The notes: generated from the letters alone by a model not told the origin. Shown: positions 1 to 11,965, counted from the first letter of the stretch. The stretch is 64,000 bases of DNA from Halichondria panicea (GCF_963675165.1 NC_087386.1:1662931-1726930), one strand, 5' to 3'. Translations and numbers: made by a program.

Positions 1-2908
1 TTGCAGAAACCATATAGTGTTAGTTCTGTAGGAGTCACTGAGATGCTTGCCAACCTTGCATTCCCTCAACTGCATAGAGACATTGAGATCATCAATGTTG
101 ATAATGCACTTGTTTTTACCATTGAAAAGTTTCCCTCCTTTGTAGAGGTCACAACAGAGAGACAGACTGCAGCTGTCCCCTACCACACTCACCAGACCTG
201 ACATCACAGCCCACTGTGTAATGGAGTCTGTGTTAACAGGCATACAAAAAAGACAGCTACAACCAAATAACATACCTGACAGTTGGTTAATTTATCAATG
301 CTCACTCCACGAACAGAAATTAATGTGGTTCCTAATAATAATTATACAAAAGATAGTATGAAGGAATTCAGGATGTGAGAAAATCACCAGTTGAATCCTT
401 AGCATGGACAGTCACATCTTGACATGTATCTTTGAATGATGTAATCTCTAATAGCATGACTGCGTTAATGATGTTAGGTACAATATCAGCAATCATTAGT
501 CTGTGAGGGTAGGTCAGATAGTCTAGTTTACCCTGCGTGTGTGTGTATGTGGAGGGGGCGGTGGATGACTGTGTGTGTGTGTGTGGGAGGGGGACGTACT
601 TGGTCAGTTTTGACCACCAGTACTGGTGCTCTGTCCGAGGGATACTGGCTTGGCACAATTTCCTATGGAAAAAGTTGCAATTCAAATTGAGGGCACAAAA
701 TACACATATCTATTTATATTGCCTCTTTTTACAGGGACGTTATACAATTTCAATACTTTATTAAACAGAGAATCTCTGTTAATTAAAGGAATTTTCTAGA
801 AACTCAAAGGGCTTGTTGTAGAATCCCGAACACAGTGAGGGTTCTCTCAGCCCTAGGGCTTCTAAACGGTGAGAAACGTAAACAAGTGTCAAAGAATTTT
901 AGAACATTCTAGCCAATCAGAGTTGACTGTTCTTACCTGACTTTGAGATAACACTACCTCTATGATTTATAGCATTTCTATGTTAAAAATCGACCTATGG
1001 CATAATTATTACATAATTATATACTATGACACCATGTATGATAATCGTATTGTCACACAGTAAAACATGAGGGAATGCTGTGACACAAAAGCGTGCAACG
1101 TTGTGACCACATTCGAGGTTTTTCTCAATGTAAATATTATGCTTCTGGCATGCTATGGATAGGAAATGAGACTGTACCAAATGCATGTACAATAAAAGCA
1201 GTAGCAATTCCCAATTCAGCAAAGCTCACCTCTTGTGGTCTGTAGGGAGCCAAGTAGATAATTGTCCCTGGGGCATACTCCAGACAGCACTGACCAGAGG
1301 AGGAGGGTTTGGCATACGGCCTTTCAATGAACAATGTGTCTCCCTGTAGGTACAATGAAGTAGTGATAGTGAGCAGATGAGATTAAAGAATGTGAGTAAG
1401 GAAAGTAAGACACGATGGCCAGGCATATTAACGTGTTCTTTGAACTAAAGGCAACAGCAATATACGTATAGGCAAGTGATTTTACTGTGAATGAGTGTAG
1501 AACATTACAACATTTTATAGGTATATTGTCGCCAGCAACCTGACTCAGTAGTCTGGTGAGAGATGTGTAGGTATCCCATAGTACCAGCGGAGTGGAACTA
1601 GTACCTTCGTCATTGGACAGCTGGAGGGTCATCTGTTGGGGGGGGGGGGTGTATTTAGCGAATTAATATATTAGAACTTTTTTAAATGGCTATAGCTTTA
1701 GTTCCGTTGGTCCAATAACATTTATGATTTACTGAAAGCTTAGAGAGAGACATTTTCAAATGATGTGTTAAGGCCTGAACGTTGGCTAAGAACAATTGAC
1801 TGCATTAATTTATTAGTTCACTTACTCTCCTAAAGACATTTCCATCAGAAGTTGTAATCACGTCTTCTTTCCCAATATCTACAACCTAAAATGAAAAGAA
1901 ATTTATGCAGCTTAATTCTGACATACAATTCACATTACATTAGCGAACAGGTTTTCACAATATGTTTGCTCGTGAATGTCAGCTGTTGCGTCCGACAAGC
2001 TTAGAAACCGTCCCGACTGTTTAAACTCTGTCTCCTCTGATGGGGTTAACAGTACAGCCAAGTGCTCCGTTGGCAGTAGGTGGAGTTTGGACTTTGGACT
2101 CGTTCTTGATACAAGTCGGCAGCATGTCAAACGTAGGGTATGAGTCTACGGTGAATACGACAAATTTGCACAACGTTAGTCATTTCGTACTTACAGTGAG
2201 AACATCCAGTATATGGTAGAACTTCTTGTGAAGGTACATTTCAAGATGACCTTTACCCTCACTGCCCAACTGGATAACCTCTGTGAGAGATAGATTAAAA
2301 CGTAAAATGGCACTTGCATGGGTGCTTGTTTTTAAAAGAGCTCTATCAATAACCTTATACCACTGTGTACTATGACTGTGAAAATATGTTGCAATAATCG
2401 CTAAGAGACACATGCATTTATACTACTTCTATTGTGCACTGCTTCCATAGCAACACTGATCATGACAGTGACGCACTAGTGGTAGTGTTGGGTACAGTGT
2501 AGACAGTGGACACAGCTGTCTCCAATACTGACTCATATGCCACCGACTTGGACTCCAGAATATCACCCACTGCACAGCCTGCAAGTGAGAAAATGAACAG
2601 AAACCGAAAACTGTTTTGTTTACTGTAATGTGCTTAGCTGGCTATAACGCTGAGCTCACTTGTGCAACTGTGAGAGTGTGTGGTTAGTTTCCCTCCAGTT
2701 TTTTCAGCCTATAAAATGACAGCAGTGATAGCATGGTAGTCGCTAATAAGCAACCACTGCAGCGTACCTCGTTGTGCAGCTCTGATAAGATAATAGCCTT
2801 GGTAACACCAGAGGGATAGCTGGTAAATAACAGCACGTAATCATTATAACATTATTGGGAGGACGTTACTTTGACAGTAACTTGAGCAGCTTGAGACATA
2901 TCCATGAC
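1..2908 (-). CDS. multi-exon protein with OB-fold-like segments, 3' part cut by window edge
   Basis: Exons on the minus strand that join in frame with GT...AG borders: 2870-2908, 2768-2819, 2477-2578, 2195-2280, 1939-2145, 1826-1885, 1540-1632, 1230-1343, 600-662; then less certain pieces near 390-498 and 1-199. The ten-exon frame holds over about 270 codons, so the gene is real. The stretch VVDIGKEDVITTSDG, then TLQLSNDEGTSSTPLVLWD, then GDTLFIERPYAKP reads like the strands of a nucleic-acid-binding OB fold (strand, glycine turn, 'LWD', 'GD.L'). The last piece (199 to 1) is cysteine-rich (SLSLCCDLYKGGK). A shieldin-2 (SHLD2/FAM35A) or other RPA-like OB protein is my best guess, but I cannot confirm the family. 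The junction between 600 and 498 does not keep phase as I read it, so an exon there is missed or misplaced. The start may be the ATG at 2905 or an upstream exon. Confidence 0.55.
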
Positions 2909-3144
2909 CTGCATGTGTGTGTGTGTGTGTGTGCGTGTGTGTGTGTGTAGATTTTGTTATTTTCAAGACACGTGCCAAAAAAGTGATCTCTGTCTCTATA
3001 GACACTTAAAATCAAAATTATTTTAGTAAGGGGCATTTCTCAAAATTAGCCATCAGCAGAGAAAATTGTCATAAACACGTTACAGCTGGTTGAGCATGCA
3101 ATGTAAAGCATACAGGCATAGATTGCATGCTAGATCTAGTTCTA

Positions 3145-3228
3145 CCAGGAGAGCTTGATTGCAGTGTACTGTTGCAGCTTGGTTTGCAGGCTGTCCACCA
3201 GCTTCAAGAACTTCTCAAGCTCAGCCAT
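3145..3228 (-). CDS. possible first coding exon of the minus-strand OB-fold-like gene
   Basis: From an ATG at 3228 the minus strand reads MAELEKFLKLVDSLQTKLQQ and a few more residues, an amphipathic helix-like stretch, up to a donor (CTG|gtagaa) just before a stop. The exon ends in phase 2 and does not join in phase to the exon at 2908, so either another exon lies between or this is a separate short reading frame. Its upstream edge is 122 bp from the start codon of receptor A1 on the other strand. Copies of this sequence lie upstream of receptors A2 (about 12650) and A3 (about 16375), where the reading frame is not preserved. Confidence 0.35.
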
Positions 3229-3350
3229 TGATTTTACTTTCCTGGTAAAGATCACTGGGAACAAAAAAGCAAATCTATGGGGTTGCACAACAACGACACT
3301 TCTATAGTTTATAATAGCTATCAAATTAGTAGCTATAATTCACCTAATCA
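3229..3350. promoter_or_regulatory. candidate bidirectional promoter between the minus-strand gene and receptor A1
   Basis: Only 122 bp separate the candidate ATG at 3228 (minus) from the A1 start at 3351 (plus). The same block, recognised by 'attttactttcctg.taaag' and 'aaaaaagcaaat', is repeated before A2 (12652-12758) and A3 (16374-16485). It therefore travelled with the receptor when it was duplicated, as expected if it holds the promoter. No TATA box was assigned. Confidence 0.4.
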
Positions 3351-5629
3351 ATGGCAGCTTGTTGTGGATGGCCTATGATTTTTATTGTTCTGTTCTCATT
3401 GTCAGCCATCACTGAACATTGCAATGCTCAGTTATGCAGCCAAACAGGTGACCACTAGATCTATAGAATAGACTTCTACATTCTAGTTTGTTGCATTTTA
3501 AAATGATAATGTTGTATACAGTAACACTATGCGTATGTAGAACTAAGTCAATGTGTTCCTTATATACAGTGTCTCCAACAAAGTACATTGCTTTTCCAAC
3601 TCTCTACAATGGCGTAGTTGTCCTCAGCCCTTCAATTTGTGAAACAGTGTTAAGTGGTACCCTCTTTCGCTGTGACTATGCTCACGTTCTAGGAGATGGA
3701 GCAATGGTTCCCTCTACTCCTGATCTCAGCAACTCAATGTATTTGGGGCAATTTGTTGCTTGGGAAAGAGGTTCTGCGACCCCTTATATTGACTTTGACC
3801 TCACTACAGCAACGACTGGAATTACGACTATTGAGCTCAGTTTCTTGAACAGTCCGTCCAGTAGAATCAGTTTGCCAGACATTGAACTATCGAGAGTAAC
3901 ATATGTACTACCATCTTTTGCTACAGACACAGAATCTTCTATTGCCAGCAGAGTTTTGAACAATCAAAATTTAGCTCTAACAGATAATCAAGTCAGAACT
4001 GTTTTTGTTCGACCAGTGTTCACACAAGCTTCTCTCAACCTCCGAATCAGTTTTCAGTTCGATACCCATGATTTTGACTGGCTCCTACTCAATGAAGTAC
4101 GATTTTGTACAGATCCACAACCAAGTTTCAGGCCAGTTGTTATGTTCCTAGCACCGTTGTCCAATGTTATCCAACCTAGTGCAGAGGACCTGACAAGAGG
4201 ATCAACAGAGTTAGTGTGCACTGTTTCCAGTGAAGGATCGTACACATGGCAGTGGGAGAGAGATAATGTTATGATAGGGAATAATGGCGACTACACAATC
4301 ACCATTGGAGACGGAAGTAGAACAACTAAGCTGATGATCAGTAATCTAGACTTTAGTGATGCTGCTGAATATGAATGTACGGGAACAATAGTGGATTTAT
4401 CGAACGTACTGTCTACAAATTCATCAATACAAGACCTTCGATTTCCAGGTATAACAAACCATGCATGGTACACCAAAGATCAAAGACTTCACTTGTACCA
4501 ATACACTATAGCCCTTGGCAGGAGCCCATAAATAAGAGAAGAAGCGGCTAACTTCAACGTACACTCAGGGATCACGTTTTGTAATTACCTGTTTCCTTTT
4601 ATGGAAGCGACTAAGTGCTTGCAAACCGCAGCCCTGTATACGTGTAAGGATTCAACCACTTAGTGACTCTGCATATATAGAAATGCGATCATAGCCACTT
4701 ACAAAACGTGATCCCCATAGTCAGCCGCTCTTTCTCTTAATTATGGGCTCTGCCCTTGGTATGGCTGATGCCAGTGGTAGAGCCATATATGCGGTGGTAA
4801 CAGCAATTTATGGACAGAAACATTTATTTACACACCACAATTACAATTGTCACTGATAATTTCTCTATTCCCCACAGAGCGTGTGATCACTGCACCTAAT
4901 GTCAGAGGATATCTACAGACTAGAGAGGTTACTCTGACCTGTGAGCTCCATGGTTACCAGTCATCACCCTCTCCTCCTGTGTGGTTCGACTCGGGTGGCA
5001 GTGAAATAAATACCACTACAAAATACACCATCACTTCTGGTGACGGAGAGAACATAATTGTCCTTGAGAATGGCACTGCTATCCCTAGTGTGATTGTTAG
5101 CCTTACAATTCATTGTCTTTCATCAGCTGATGAAGGTACCTACACATGTCGTGGTGTCAGAGGAGAGAGTATCACTCAACTTGTGATTATAAATGGTACA
5201 GCCCCTTCTACTACTCCACCCCCTACAACGATAAACGGAGGTGAGTTTAGTAATAGTTATACTATCATACTCTTCCCATCACACTATCCACCATCACAGG
5301 TAACAGTTATCATTTTTACAGATGACGAGCAACCTACTTCAACCACTGTTATTGTTCTGCTACCTGCTGGTACTGTTTACGCTTTAGTGGCAGTCATAAT
5401 CGTATTATTGATAGCTTTGGTTGCTTTCATCATTTTGATTTTGTACCTTCTTTGGAAGATTAAGATTCTCTCAGCTCGTTTATCAGCGCCCATTCAAACA
5501 GACATTCCACTATCAGCTCCAATGCAAGACAGGGAACACACTTCACCTTCTGGGAATGTGACGTATGAAGAGATTGCTGAAAGAACTGAAATGAAGTTAA
5601 AAACTAACGAAAGTTATGTAGTTATGTAG
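3351..5629 (+). CDS. receptor A1: discoidin-like + 2 Ig, single-pass, ITIM-like tail, no kinase
   Basis: Four exons, 3351-3447, 3570-4448, 4878-5240 and 5322-5629, all joined in phase 1, give an intact 548-residue protein. Residues 1-27 are a signal peptide (MAACCGWPMIFIVLFSLSA). Residues 33-210 form a galactose-binding/discoidin-like domain ending in DFDWLLLNEVRFC. Two Ig domains follow: about 215-325, with LVCTV...Y.W.W...DAAEYECTG, and about 326-430, with LTCEL...DEGTYTCRG. A Thr/Pro stalk leads to a TM segment at about 463-490 (VAVIIVLLIALVAFIILILY). The 58-residue tail has VTYEEI (Tyr528), which fits the ITIM pattern [SIVL]xYxx[IVL], and ends in YVVM (Tyr545), a YxxM motif of the kind bound by PI3K p85. 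No kinase domain is present. The ectodomain is nearly identical to A2, A3 and the receptor kinase at 46141-51693. Role as an inhibitory or decoy partner is inference. Confidence 0.85.
4511..4760. repeat. foldback (MITE-like) element in intron 2 of receptor A1
   Basis: Two arms face each other. The left arm begins near 4517 (ggcaggagcccataaataag) and continues through 'ggatcacgttttgtaa'. The right arm begins near 4695 with 'ttacaaaacgtgatcc' and ends near 4753 with 'gggctctgccc'. They are imperfect reverse complements of about 60 bp. No reading frame inside. The target-site duplication was not clear. The other A-type genes lack it in this intron, which explains the longer A1 intron. Confidence 0.65.
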
Positions 5630-5982
5630 TTATGTTATGTCTATGTGTGCAGACATCTCAAGATGTTATTGAAAGTTCTCAGTACGAGCTCGAGATCGTT
5701 GGTTTAGCCTAAGTAAACATAGACATGCAGTTGTTAAACTTATATGTTTTTAGTAGACTACATGACTACAAGTGAGGGAAAAAATGTGACTGCACTACTA
5801 GATTTAGAGATTGAAAAGGACAACAAGAAGAGCTCAACACTTCACTCTCTTTTAGGTTTTAGGCTTAACGACCATTAATTTGGGAACCCATTTACAGGGA
5901 TTTGAGGTGTTCTTGCAACTGTAATGTCGAGAGCGGAAGTATGAGGTGCCGTTTGTGTCAAAACTATGTAAAAGTGAGACAT

Positions 5983-6960
5983 ATATATATGTCCATGGGT
6001 ATTTATAAATGTCCATGGATATTTATATATATCCACGGGTATTTATAAATACCCGTAGACATTTATAAATGTCCACAGGTATTTATAAATACCCATAGAC
6101 ATTTATATATGTCCATGGGTATTTATATATGTCCACACTGTAAAAAATGATTGAAAAAAAGTGCGGTGGACACACTAAAACCGTCGCATATAGCACGCTT
6201 TTTTGAAAAAGTGTGCTATATGCGACGGTTTTAGTGTGCTCACCGCACTTTTTTTTTTACAGTGCATGGGTATTTATATATGTCCATGGGTATATATAAA
6301 TGTCCATGGGTATTTATAAATGTCCATGGGTATTTATATATGTCCATGGGTATTTATAAATGTCCATGGGTATATATAAATGTCCATGGGTATTTATAAA
6401 TGTCCATGGGTATTTATAAATGTCCATGGGTATTTATTATATGTCCATGGGTATTTATAAATGTCCATGTGTATTTATAAATGTCAATGGGTATTTATAA
6501 ATGTCCATGGGTATTTATAAATACCCGTAGACATTTATAAATGTCCACAGGTATTTATAAATACCCATAGACATTTATATATGTCCATGGGTATTTATAT
6601 ATGTCAATGGGTATTTATAAATGTCCATGGGTATTTATAAATGTCCATGGGTATATATAAATGTCCATGGGTATATATAAATGTCCATGTGTATTTATAA
6701 ATGTCAATGGGTATTTATAAATGTCCATGGGTATTTATAAATACCCGTAGACATTTATAAATGTCCACAGGTATTTATAAATACCCATAGACATTTATAT
6801 ATGTCCATGGGTATTTATATATGTCCATGGGTATTTATAAATGTCCATGGGTATATATAAATGTCCATGGGTATTTATAAATGTCCATGGGTATATATAA
6901 ATGTCCATGTGTATTTATAAATGTCAATGGGTATTTATAAATGTCAATGGGTATTTATAA
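5983..6960. repeat. palindrome-rich 20-bp minisatellite, left arm of the transposon
   Basis: Many tandem copies of a unit close to atgtccatgggtatttataa, with variants (tatata for tataaa, caatgg for ccatgg). Some units are inverted (tataaatacccgtagacatt), so the array can fold on itself. The block at 6480-6600 is repeated at 6700-6810, showing higher-order duplication. It is interrupted at 6136-6264 by a small foldback element. Confidence 0.9.
6136..6264. repeat. 129-bp MITE inside the minisatellite
   Basis: A near-perfect hairpin. It starts cactgtaaaaaa and ends ttttttttacagtg, with inner arms cacactaaaaccgtcgcata and tatgcgacggttttagtgtg around a short centre. The minisatellite unit is cut at atgtcca|catgggt, leaving a possible 2-bp CA duplication. 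No coding capacity. Confidence 0.85.
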
Positions 6961-6964
6961 ATGT

Positions 6965-7156
6965 CAGTGGAGGATGTGTGCTTTTCAGGGTGTGGTTTTG
7001 TTACATTACAAGTGGTAGTCACATGATAACCTGCCACATGGTCCACAAGAATGGCTGAAGCAGTGGAGGATGTGTGCTTTTCAGGGTGTGGTTTTGTTAC
7101 ATTACAAGTGGTAGTCACATGATAACCTGCCACATGGTCCACAAGAATGGCTGAAG
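6965..7156. repeat. 96-bp direct tandem duplication at the start of the transposase gene
   Basis: 6965-7060 and 7061-7156 are essentially identical, each ending in atggctgaag. The right end of the transposon has a single matching copy in the opposite orientation (about 11427-11525). The frame opened by the first ATG (7051) closes quickly. The second ATG (7147) opens the coding frame. Confidence 0.85.
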
Positions 7157-8526
7157 GTGTGAATGTTGGAGTGTTGTCTAGTGCCCTGGCTGTTTCAATT
7201 CAGCAAGCAGTTAGCAGTGGTCAGTTACAGTTACCTCAAGTGCCAATAAGTGGTGCCAACCAGAGTCCCATTAGTGACAGGTCAGTGACAGACTCTAGCA
7301 GAAAGTTTACCATACCGGCGGTATTACCATTACCCTATGGTAAACACCACGTACTTCAGTTTCCATAATTATACACGGGCAAGTCCCTTGTCACGAGGTC
7401 CACTGTTACCATTGACGAAATACTGGAAATACGATCACTTCATTACAAATGGAATAAAATTGCGTCTATCTTGGGAATATCAAGAGCAACTTTGTACAGA
7501 CGATTAGAAGAAAATGGAAGATCCTCACAGGATGGGTCGATGTTGGATGATAATGAGCTAGATGATGTGATCAGTGGTATAAAAAGAGATCACCCGAATG
7601 ATGGGGAACGACTTGTCTGCGGCCACTTAAGAGCAAGGGGATTAAAAGTTCCTCGGCAAGCTGTCAGGGATTCCATTCATTGAACTGATCACGAAAATGT
7701 CATTGCGCGTCGCTGTACTGTTGTTAGACGCCGTGTGTACAGTGCCCCTCACCCAAATTATGTGTGGCACATTGATGGCCATCATAAACTTATAAGGTGG
7801 CGTTTTGTGATCCATGGTTCAATTGACGGCTTCTCCCGCACTATCATTTATGTGGCATGCACCGACAACAATCGTTCAGAAACTGTTCTCCAGCTCTTCA
7901 CTGACAGTATCAGGCACTATGGTGTCCCTAACCATGTGAGATCAGATCACGGTGGAGAAAATGTGGAGGTATGGCGGTACATGATTGCTGCACACAATAA
8001 TGATTACAGTTGTGTAATCACCGGGAGTTCTGTGCACAATGAAAGAATTGAGAGACTCTGGCGTGACGTTCATAGATGTGTTGGTTCCGTGTTTTCCCAA
8101 ATCTTCCGATCTTTAGAAAGTGATGGACTTCTTGACCCCTTAAATGAAGTGGATCTTTACTGTTTGCATCTGATCTTCCTGCCACGAATAAACAAATGTA
8201 TTTCAGGTTTCGTAGATAGTTGGAATCATCATCCTTTATCTACTGAAGGCAATCGAACTCCATACCAACTTTTTTTTGAAGGTATGCTGCAAACAAGCGA
8301 GCAAGAACTTGGTACTACAGCTAATGTGGACACTTCTGATGTTGAAGGAGAACGTGTATCAGTGCCAAGAATTAAGTTTATACCATGCTCAATTTTAAAA
8401 CAAAGTTTCCAAACTATAAATCCCCTTGAAGAAGCAGAAGATAATGGTAGAGGACTCTTTGTCGACGTACTTCATACTACAGGACAGTATCTTAATGCTA
8501 CTTGCTCACAATGTATTTGGATGTAA
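7147..8526 (+). pseudogene. integrase-type DDE transposase of the 6 kb DNA transposon (broken)
   Basis: The reading runs in separate open stretches: 7147-7368 (N-terminal piece shared with the HECT gene), 7471-7683 (helix-turn-helix-like, MGISRATLYRRLEENGRSS) and 7735-8526 (catalytic part). The catalytic part has the integrase-core pattern: Asp in YVWHIDGHHKLIRWRF, Asp in HVRSDHGGENVEVW and Glu in HNERIERLWRDVHR, followed by FLPRINKCISGFVDSWNHHP. These resemble the integrase-like transposases common in cnidarian and fish genomes. Some gaps could be introns, but at least one break between the helix-turn-helix and catalytic parts is an in-frame stop, so I call the copy broken. Confidence 0.7.
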
Positions 8527-8675
8527 TATTCAATTATTATAATTATGATAAGAATGAATGAAAGAATGAATAAATAAATGAAAAAGGAATGAATAATGTG
8601 ATGATGAATGAATGAATGAACACAATGAAGTAATACAGCAGCTAAAATGTCAAAGTTGGAACTGTTATATACTAA
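8527..8675. other. gap between the convergent transposase and HECT genes
   Basis: An A-rich stretch of imperfect repeats of 'aatgaatgaa' type (8550-8630). It separates the two stop codons by about 150 bp. No other feature seen. Confidence 0.6.
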
Positions 8676-11446
8676 CTACGGACCACCACCAAAACCAGCA
8701 GAATCCAAAACGCTCATATCCATTTTTTTCTTAAACATCTCATATGGCAGCTCGTCAAAAGATCTTGGAAAGGTGATGCTTACGTCACATGTTGAAGTCT
8801 TAGGGAGAATCTTTTCATTTGTGAAGTGGACACTAGGGATACAAGGAAACCCAGCTGCTGGAAGCCTCCTAGAGCCAGAGATAAATTGTAGAATGTCACC
8901 AATCGACACACCTGATTCATCACCATCTGTGTTGGGATAAATGCTGTAATGTGTAACTGACAAACGATAAATGCTTAGTATGTACATATACAGTGCTGTA
9001 TAAATGTGTGTAACTGACCAGAGCAATCCATGACATAGTTGCTCCACATGAGGTAAACAGCCTCCTCTGACTTTCTTTTGTTGCTTCCTCTTTCCGAGTA
9101 GCTAGCCACAAACCAGTCTAAGAGGTCACCACCATCAACATCAAACGCAATTGAGGTGGCAAGGAACGAATGCATGTCATCAGGGTATTGGACCATCAAA
9201 ATTTCCAGCTGGAGGGTCTCCCTCAATCCCTTCCTTAGCTGTTGCAGCTCAGCAAGAGGGAGGAAATACACAAAATGGAGCCACACTGTCTTCAGGATCT
9301 CCTCCTTATCTGAGATCTGCAGCGAGCTGGTTGGTTTCTGGTAGCCACACTCAAAGCGAAGCTCAAGGTGCTCATCAGTGAATGACCTGAGTTCCTCAAC
9401 ATTCACAATAGTTAGCATCTGTAGAAATGTAGTAAAAACAGGCACAGGCACACACACGTACACACGCAACCTTCTCAAGATTCTGCCGAACTTCGAAGTC
9501 AGGTATATCTTGAAGGTCTGGAGAACTCCTCACTTCGTCAAACACAATATAGTCTGCAACAGCACGGCTGAAGCACACTGGGGGTGGCCCACCTTGTACT
9601 AAGCTGGTTGCAACGATCTTTCCAGTGATGTAGAACTTATTTTCAGCTAAGGCATGAACATTGTGCACTGGTACAGCATTCTCAGGCCAGCCTGTGAAAA
9701 GGCCACTCTTGTCAAAGAGCTCCCTCATGAGTACACTGAACAGCTCTCGCCTGGGACCTCCATAATCCACTGAAATCTCCCCAATGAAGGTCACCTTCAA
9801 CATCTTTGAGGTGTGAAAGGAAGGTTTGGCGAAAGCACACAATGCATCTTGTACAATGTGACTACGGCGTACACATATCCGTTGTCGATCTTCCTCATCA
9901 GCTGCACCAGTTAGTACTCTCAACTGATGTTGGAGAACTACGTGCTTGGATACAATTGGATTTGTTTTGCGAACCCCCTAGAAGATAATAAATGAAACAC
10001 GGTCATGTTTCAAATTTAGTCAATACCTTTCTTCCAAATCACGTTGAGGTGCAAGAGAAAACTCCACTTTGGGAAGCTCATCGTCAGTGCCGCTACCTGA
10101 CATATCGTCGGGAGACTCTTGTGTCAAATCGATAAGGCTTCTGTAAACATCGTAAGACCTACACAGAAAAATAAGTGTTATCATGCATGCAGCATGCACA
10201 ACATAAAGTAATACCTGTGTGCACTTTCTTCCTTAGGTGTTTTTTTGATAGACTGAGGACGAGGTTTCTTACTGGTGTTTGAGACAGACGTAGGAGGTGT
10301 TTCCTCAGATTTGCGAGAGCCATCCTTTCCTGCATGTTCCCAATCATCGCCTGACTCCAAATCTGAGTCCTATTGTACACACATAAATCATGTGCATGGT
10401 ACAAGGTCTCTTACCTCAACATCTGGCAATGTAAGCTCATCTTGGGCCAAGATATAAATTGGATTCTTGTTAGTTCCTAGCTTTGCAACTTGTTGTGGTG
10501 TCCACATAAAAGTTGCAGATTTTGAGGGAATAGTGAGTGATTTTGATCCAGCTCCAGTGCATTGAAGAAAGACGAAGGGAAAGTCCTCTCGGCTTCGCAT
10601 CTGGCGACTAAACACAGATCGTACCTCCATCTCCATCTCATTTTCTGTCATTAAGGAAGTAAGGCGTATTTTGCCCATCAAACCCTTAGAAGCTAGTTTA
10701 GCACGGGACTTGCCACGGGGAAATGATATTGGGGATTCACCATCTTTCTTTGGAATGCACACAATGTCTCGATCCCACACTTGCAGAGTGCTTTCTTTGG
10801 ATTTCGATTTCTTCTGTCCTGAGCCTCCTTCACTTCCTCTCTTCCTTTTTAGATAAGATGGTAAAATCACCCGTGCAGATGAAGGACCTCTGCTGTATGC
10901 ATGATGGCATGGTCCATAACAAACAGCAACTTTTCAATGTAAAAACATACCTAAGGTAAAAACATTTACGCCTACAAATTTAACCGCAAAAATCTCATTC
11001 CGCGCCTAATCAGAAGCGGCGGATGTTTCCCAGCTAATCCAACAACCGACATCAGCATAAAGCATAAAGCATAAAGCATAAACTCAAACTCTGCCAAGAT
11101 TTAATTGTGAAGAGCTACTAAGCTACTAGTATTAATATGGCTTCCACATGCTTGAGGCTACCATTTGAGAGCGGCCTCTGGTCAAGTATACACTGCTATA
11201 TCAAGTGTCACCCTGCTAAATTATTGTGGGCTGATGCATGATCAAATGCTGCCTATATCTGAAACTTTCATGGGTCTGTACACTACATTTGTACCTTTGA
11301 CTGGAAGTGTGCTGACTTTGATTGGCAGGGACTTGAGGTGACTGTGACTGTCCACTGCTAGCTGCTTGCTGAATTGCAACAGCCAGGGCACTAGACAACA
11401 CTCCAACATTCACACTTATTGAGCCTTCAGCCATTGTTGTGACCAT
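8676..11446 (-). CDS. transposon-borne HECT-domain E3 ubiquitin ligase
   Basis: Seven exons can be read on the minus strand: 11295-11446, 10415-10889, 10215-10369, 10027-10158, 9471-9977, 9019-9418 and 8676-8943. The N-terminus is low-complexity and basic. Acidic/serine linkers follow. From 9977 on it is a HECT domain: N-lobe with ISVDYGGPRRELFSVLMREL and ENKFYITGKIVATSLVQGGP, C-lobe with GVSIGDILQFISGSRRLPAA and KILPKTSTCDVSITFP. The Cys in STC sits where the catalytic cysteine of HECT ligases lies. The protein ends GFGGGP, near the usual HECT C-terminus. One junction (10027/9977) does not keep phase as I read it. The gene lies wholly within the transposon and starts in its inverted repeat, so it is element cargo rather than a host gene. 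Confidence 0.75.
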
Positions 11447-11526
11447 GTGGCAGGTTATGTAACAGTCATGTGACTATCACTTGTAATGTAACAAAACCAC
11501 ATCCTGAAAAGCACACATCCTCCACT

Positions 11527-11965
11527 GACATTTATAAATACCCATGGACATTTATAAATACCCATTGACATTTATAAATACCCATGGACATTTATAAATA
11601 CACATGGACATTTATAAATACCCATTGACATTTATAAATACACATGGACATTTATAAATACCCATGGACATATAATAAATACCCATGGACATTTATAAAT
11701 ACCCATGGACATATAATAAATACCCATGGACATTTATATATACCCATGGACATTTATATATACCCATGGACATTTATATATACCCATGGACATTTATAAA
11801 TACCCATGGACATATATAAATACCCATGGACATATATAAATGTCTATGGGTATTTATAAATACCTGTGGACATTTATAAATGTCTACGGGTATTTATAAA
11901 TACCCGTGGATATATATAAATACCCATGGACATTTATAAATACCCATGGACATATATATATGTCT
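11527..11965. repeat. 20-bp minisatellite, right arm of the transposon
   Basis: Tandem copies of catttataaatacccatgga, the reverse complement of the left array, about 440 bp long. It contains inverted units at 11840-11900. It is about half the size of the left array, so the two arms have changed length independently. Confidence 0.9.

Noticed and set aside
1-201. Plus-strand frame at the left edge
   Set aside because: The minus strand carries the coding frame here, with an acceptor at about 200. The plus frame is its shadow.
5983-6960. Tandem repeat resembling a CRISPR-like array
   Set aside because: There are no unique spacers, the units are contiguous, and the array belongs to a transposon arm in an animal genome.
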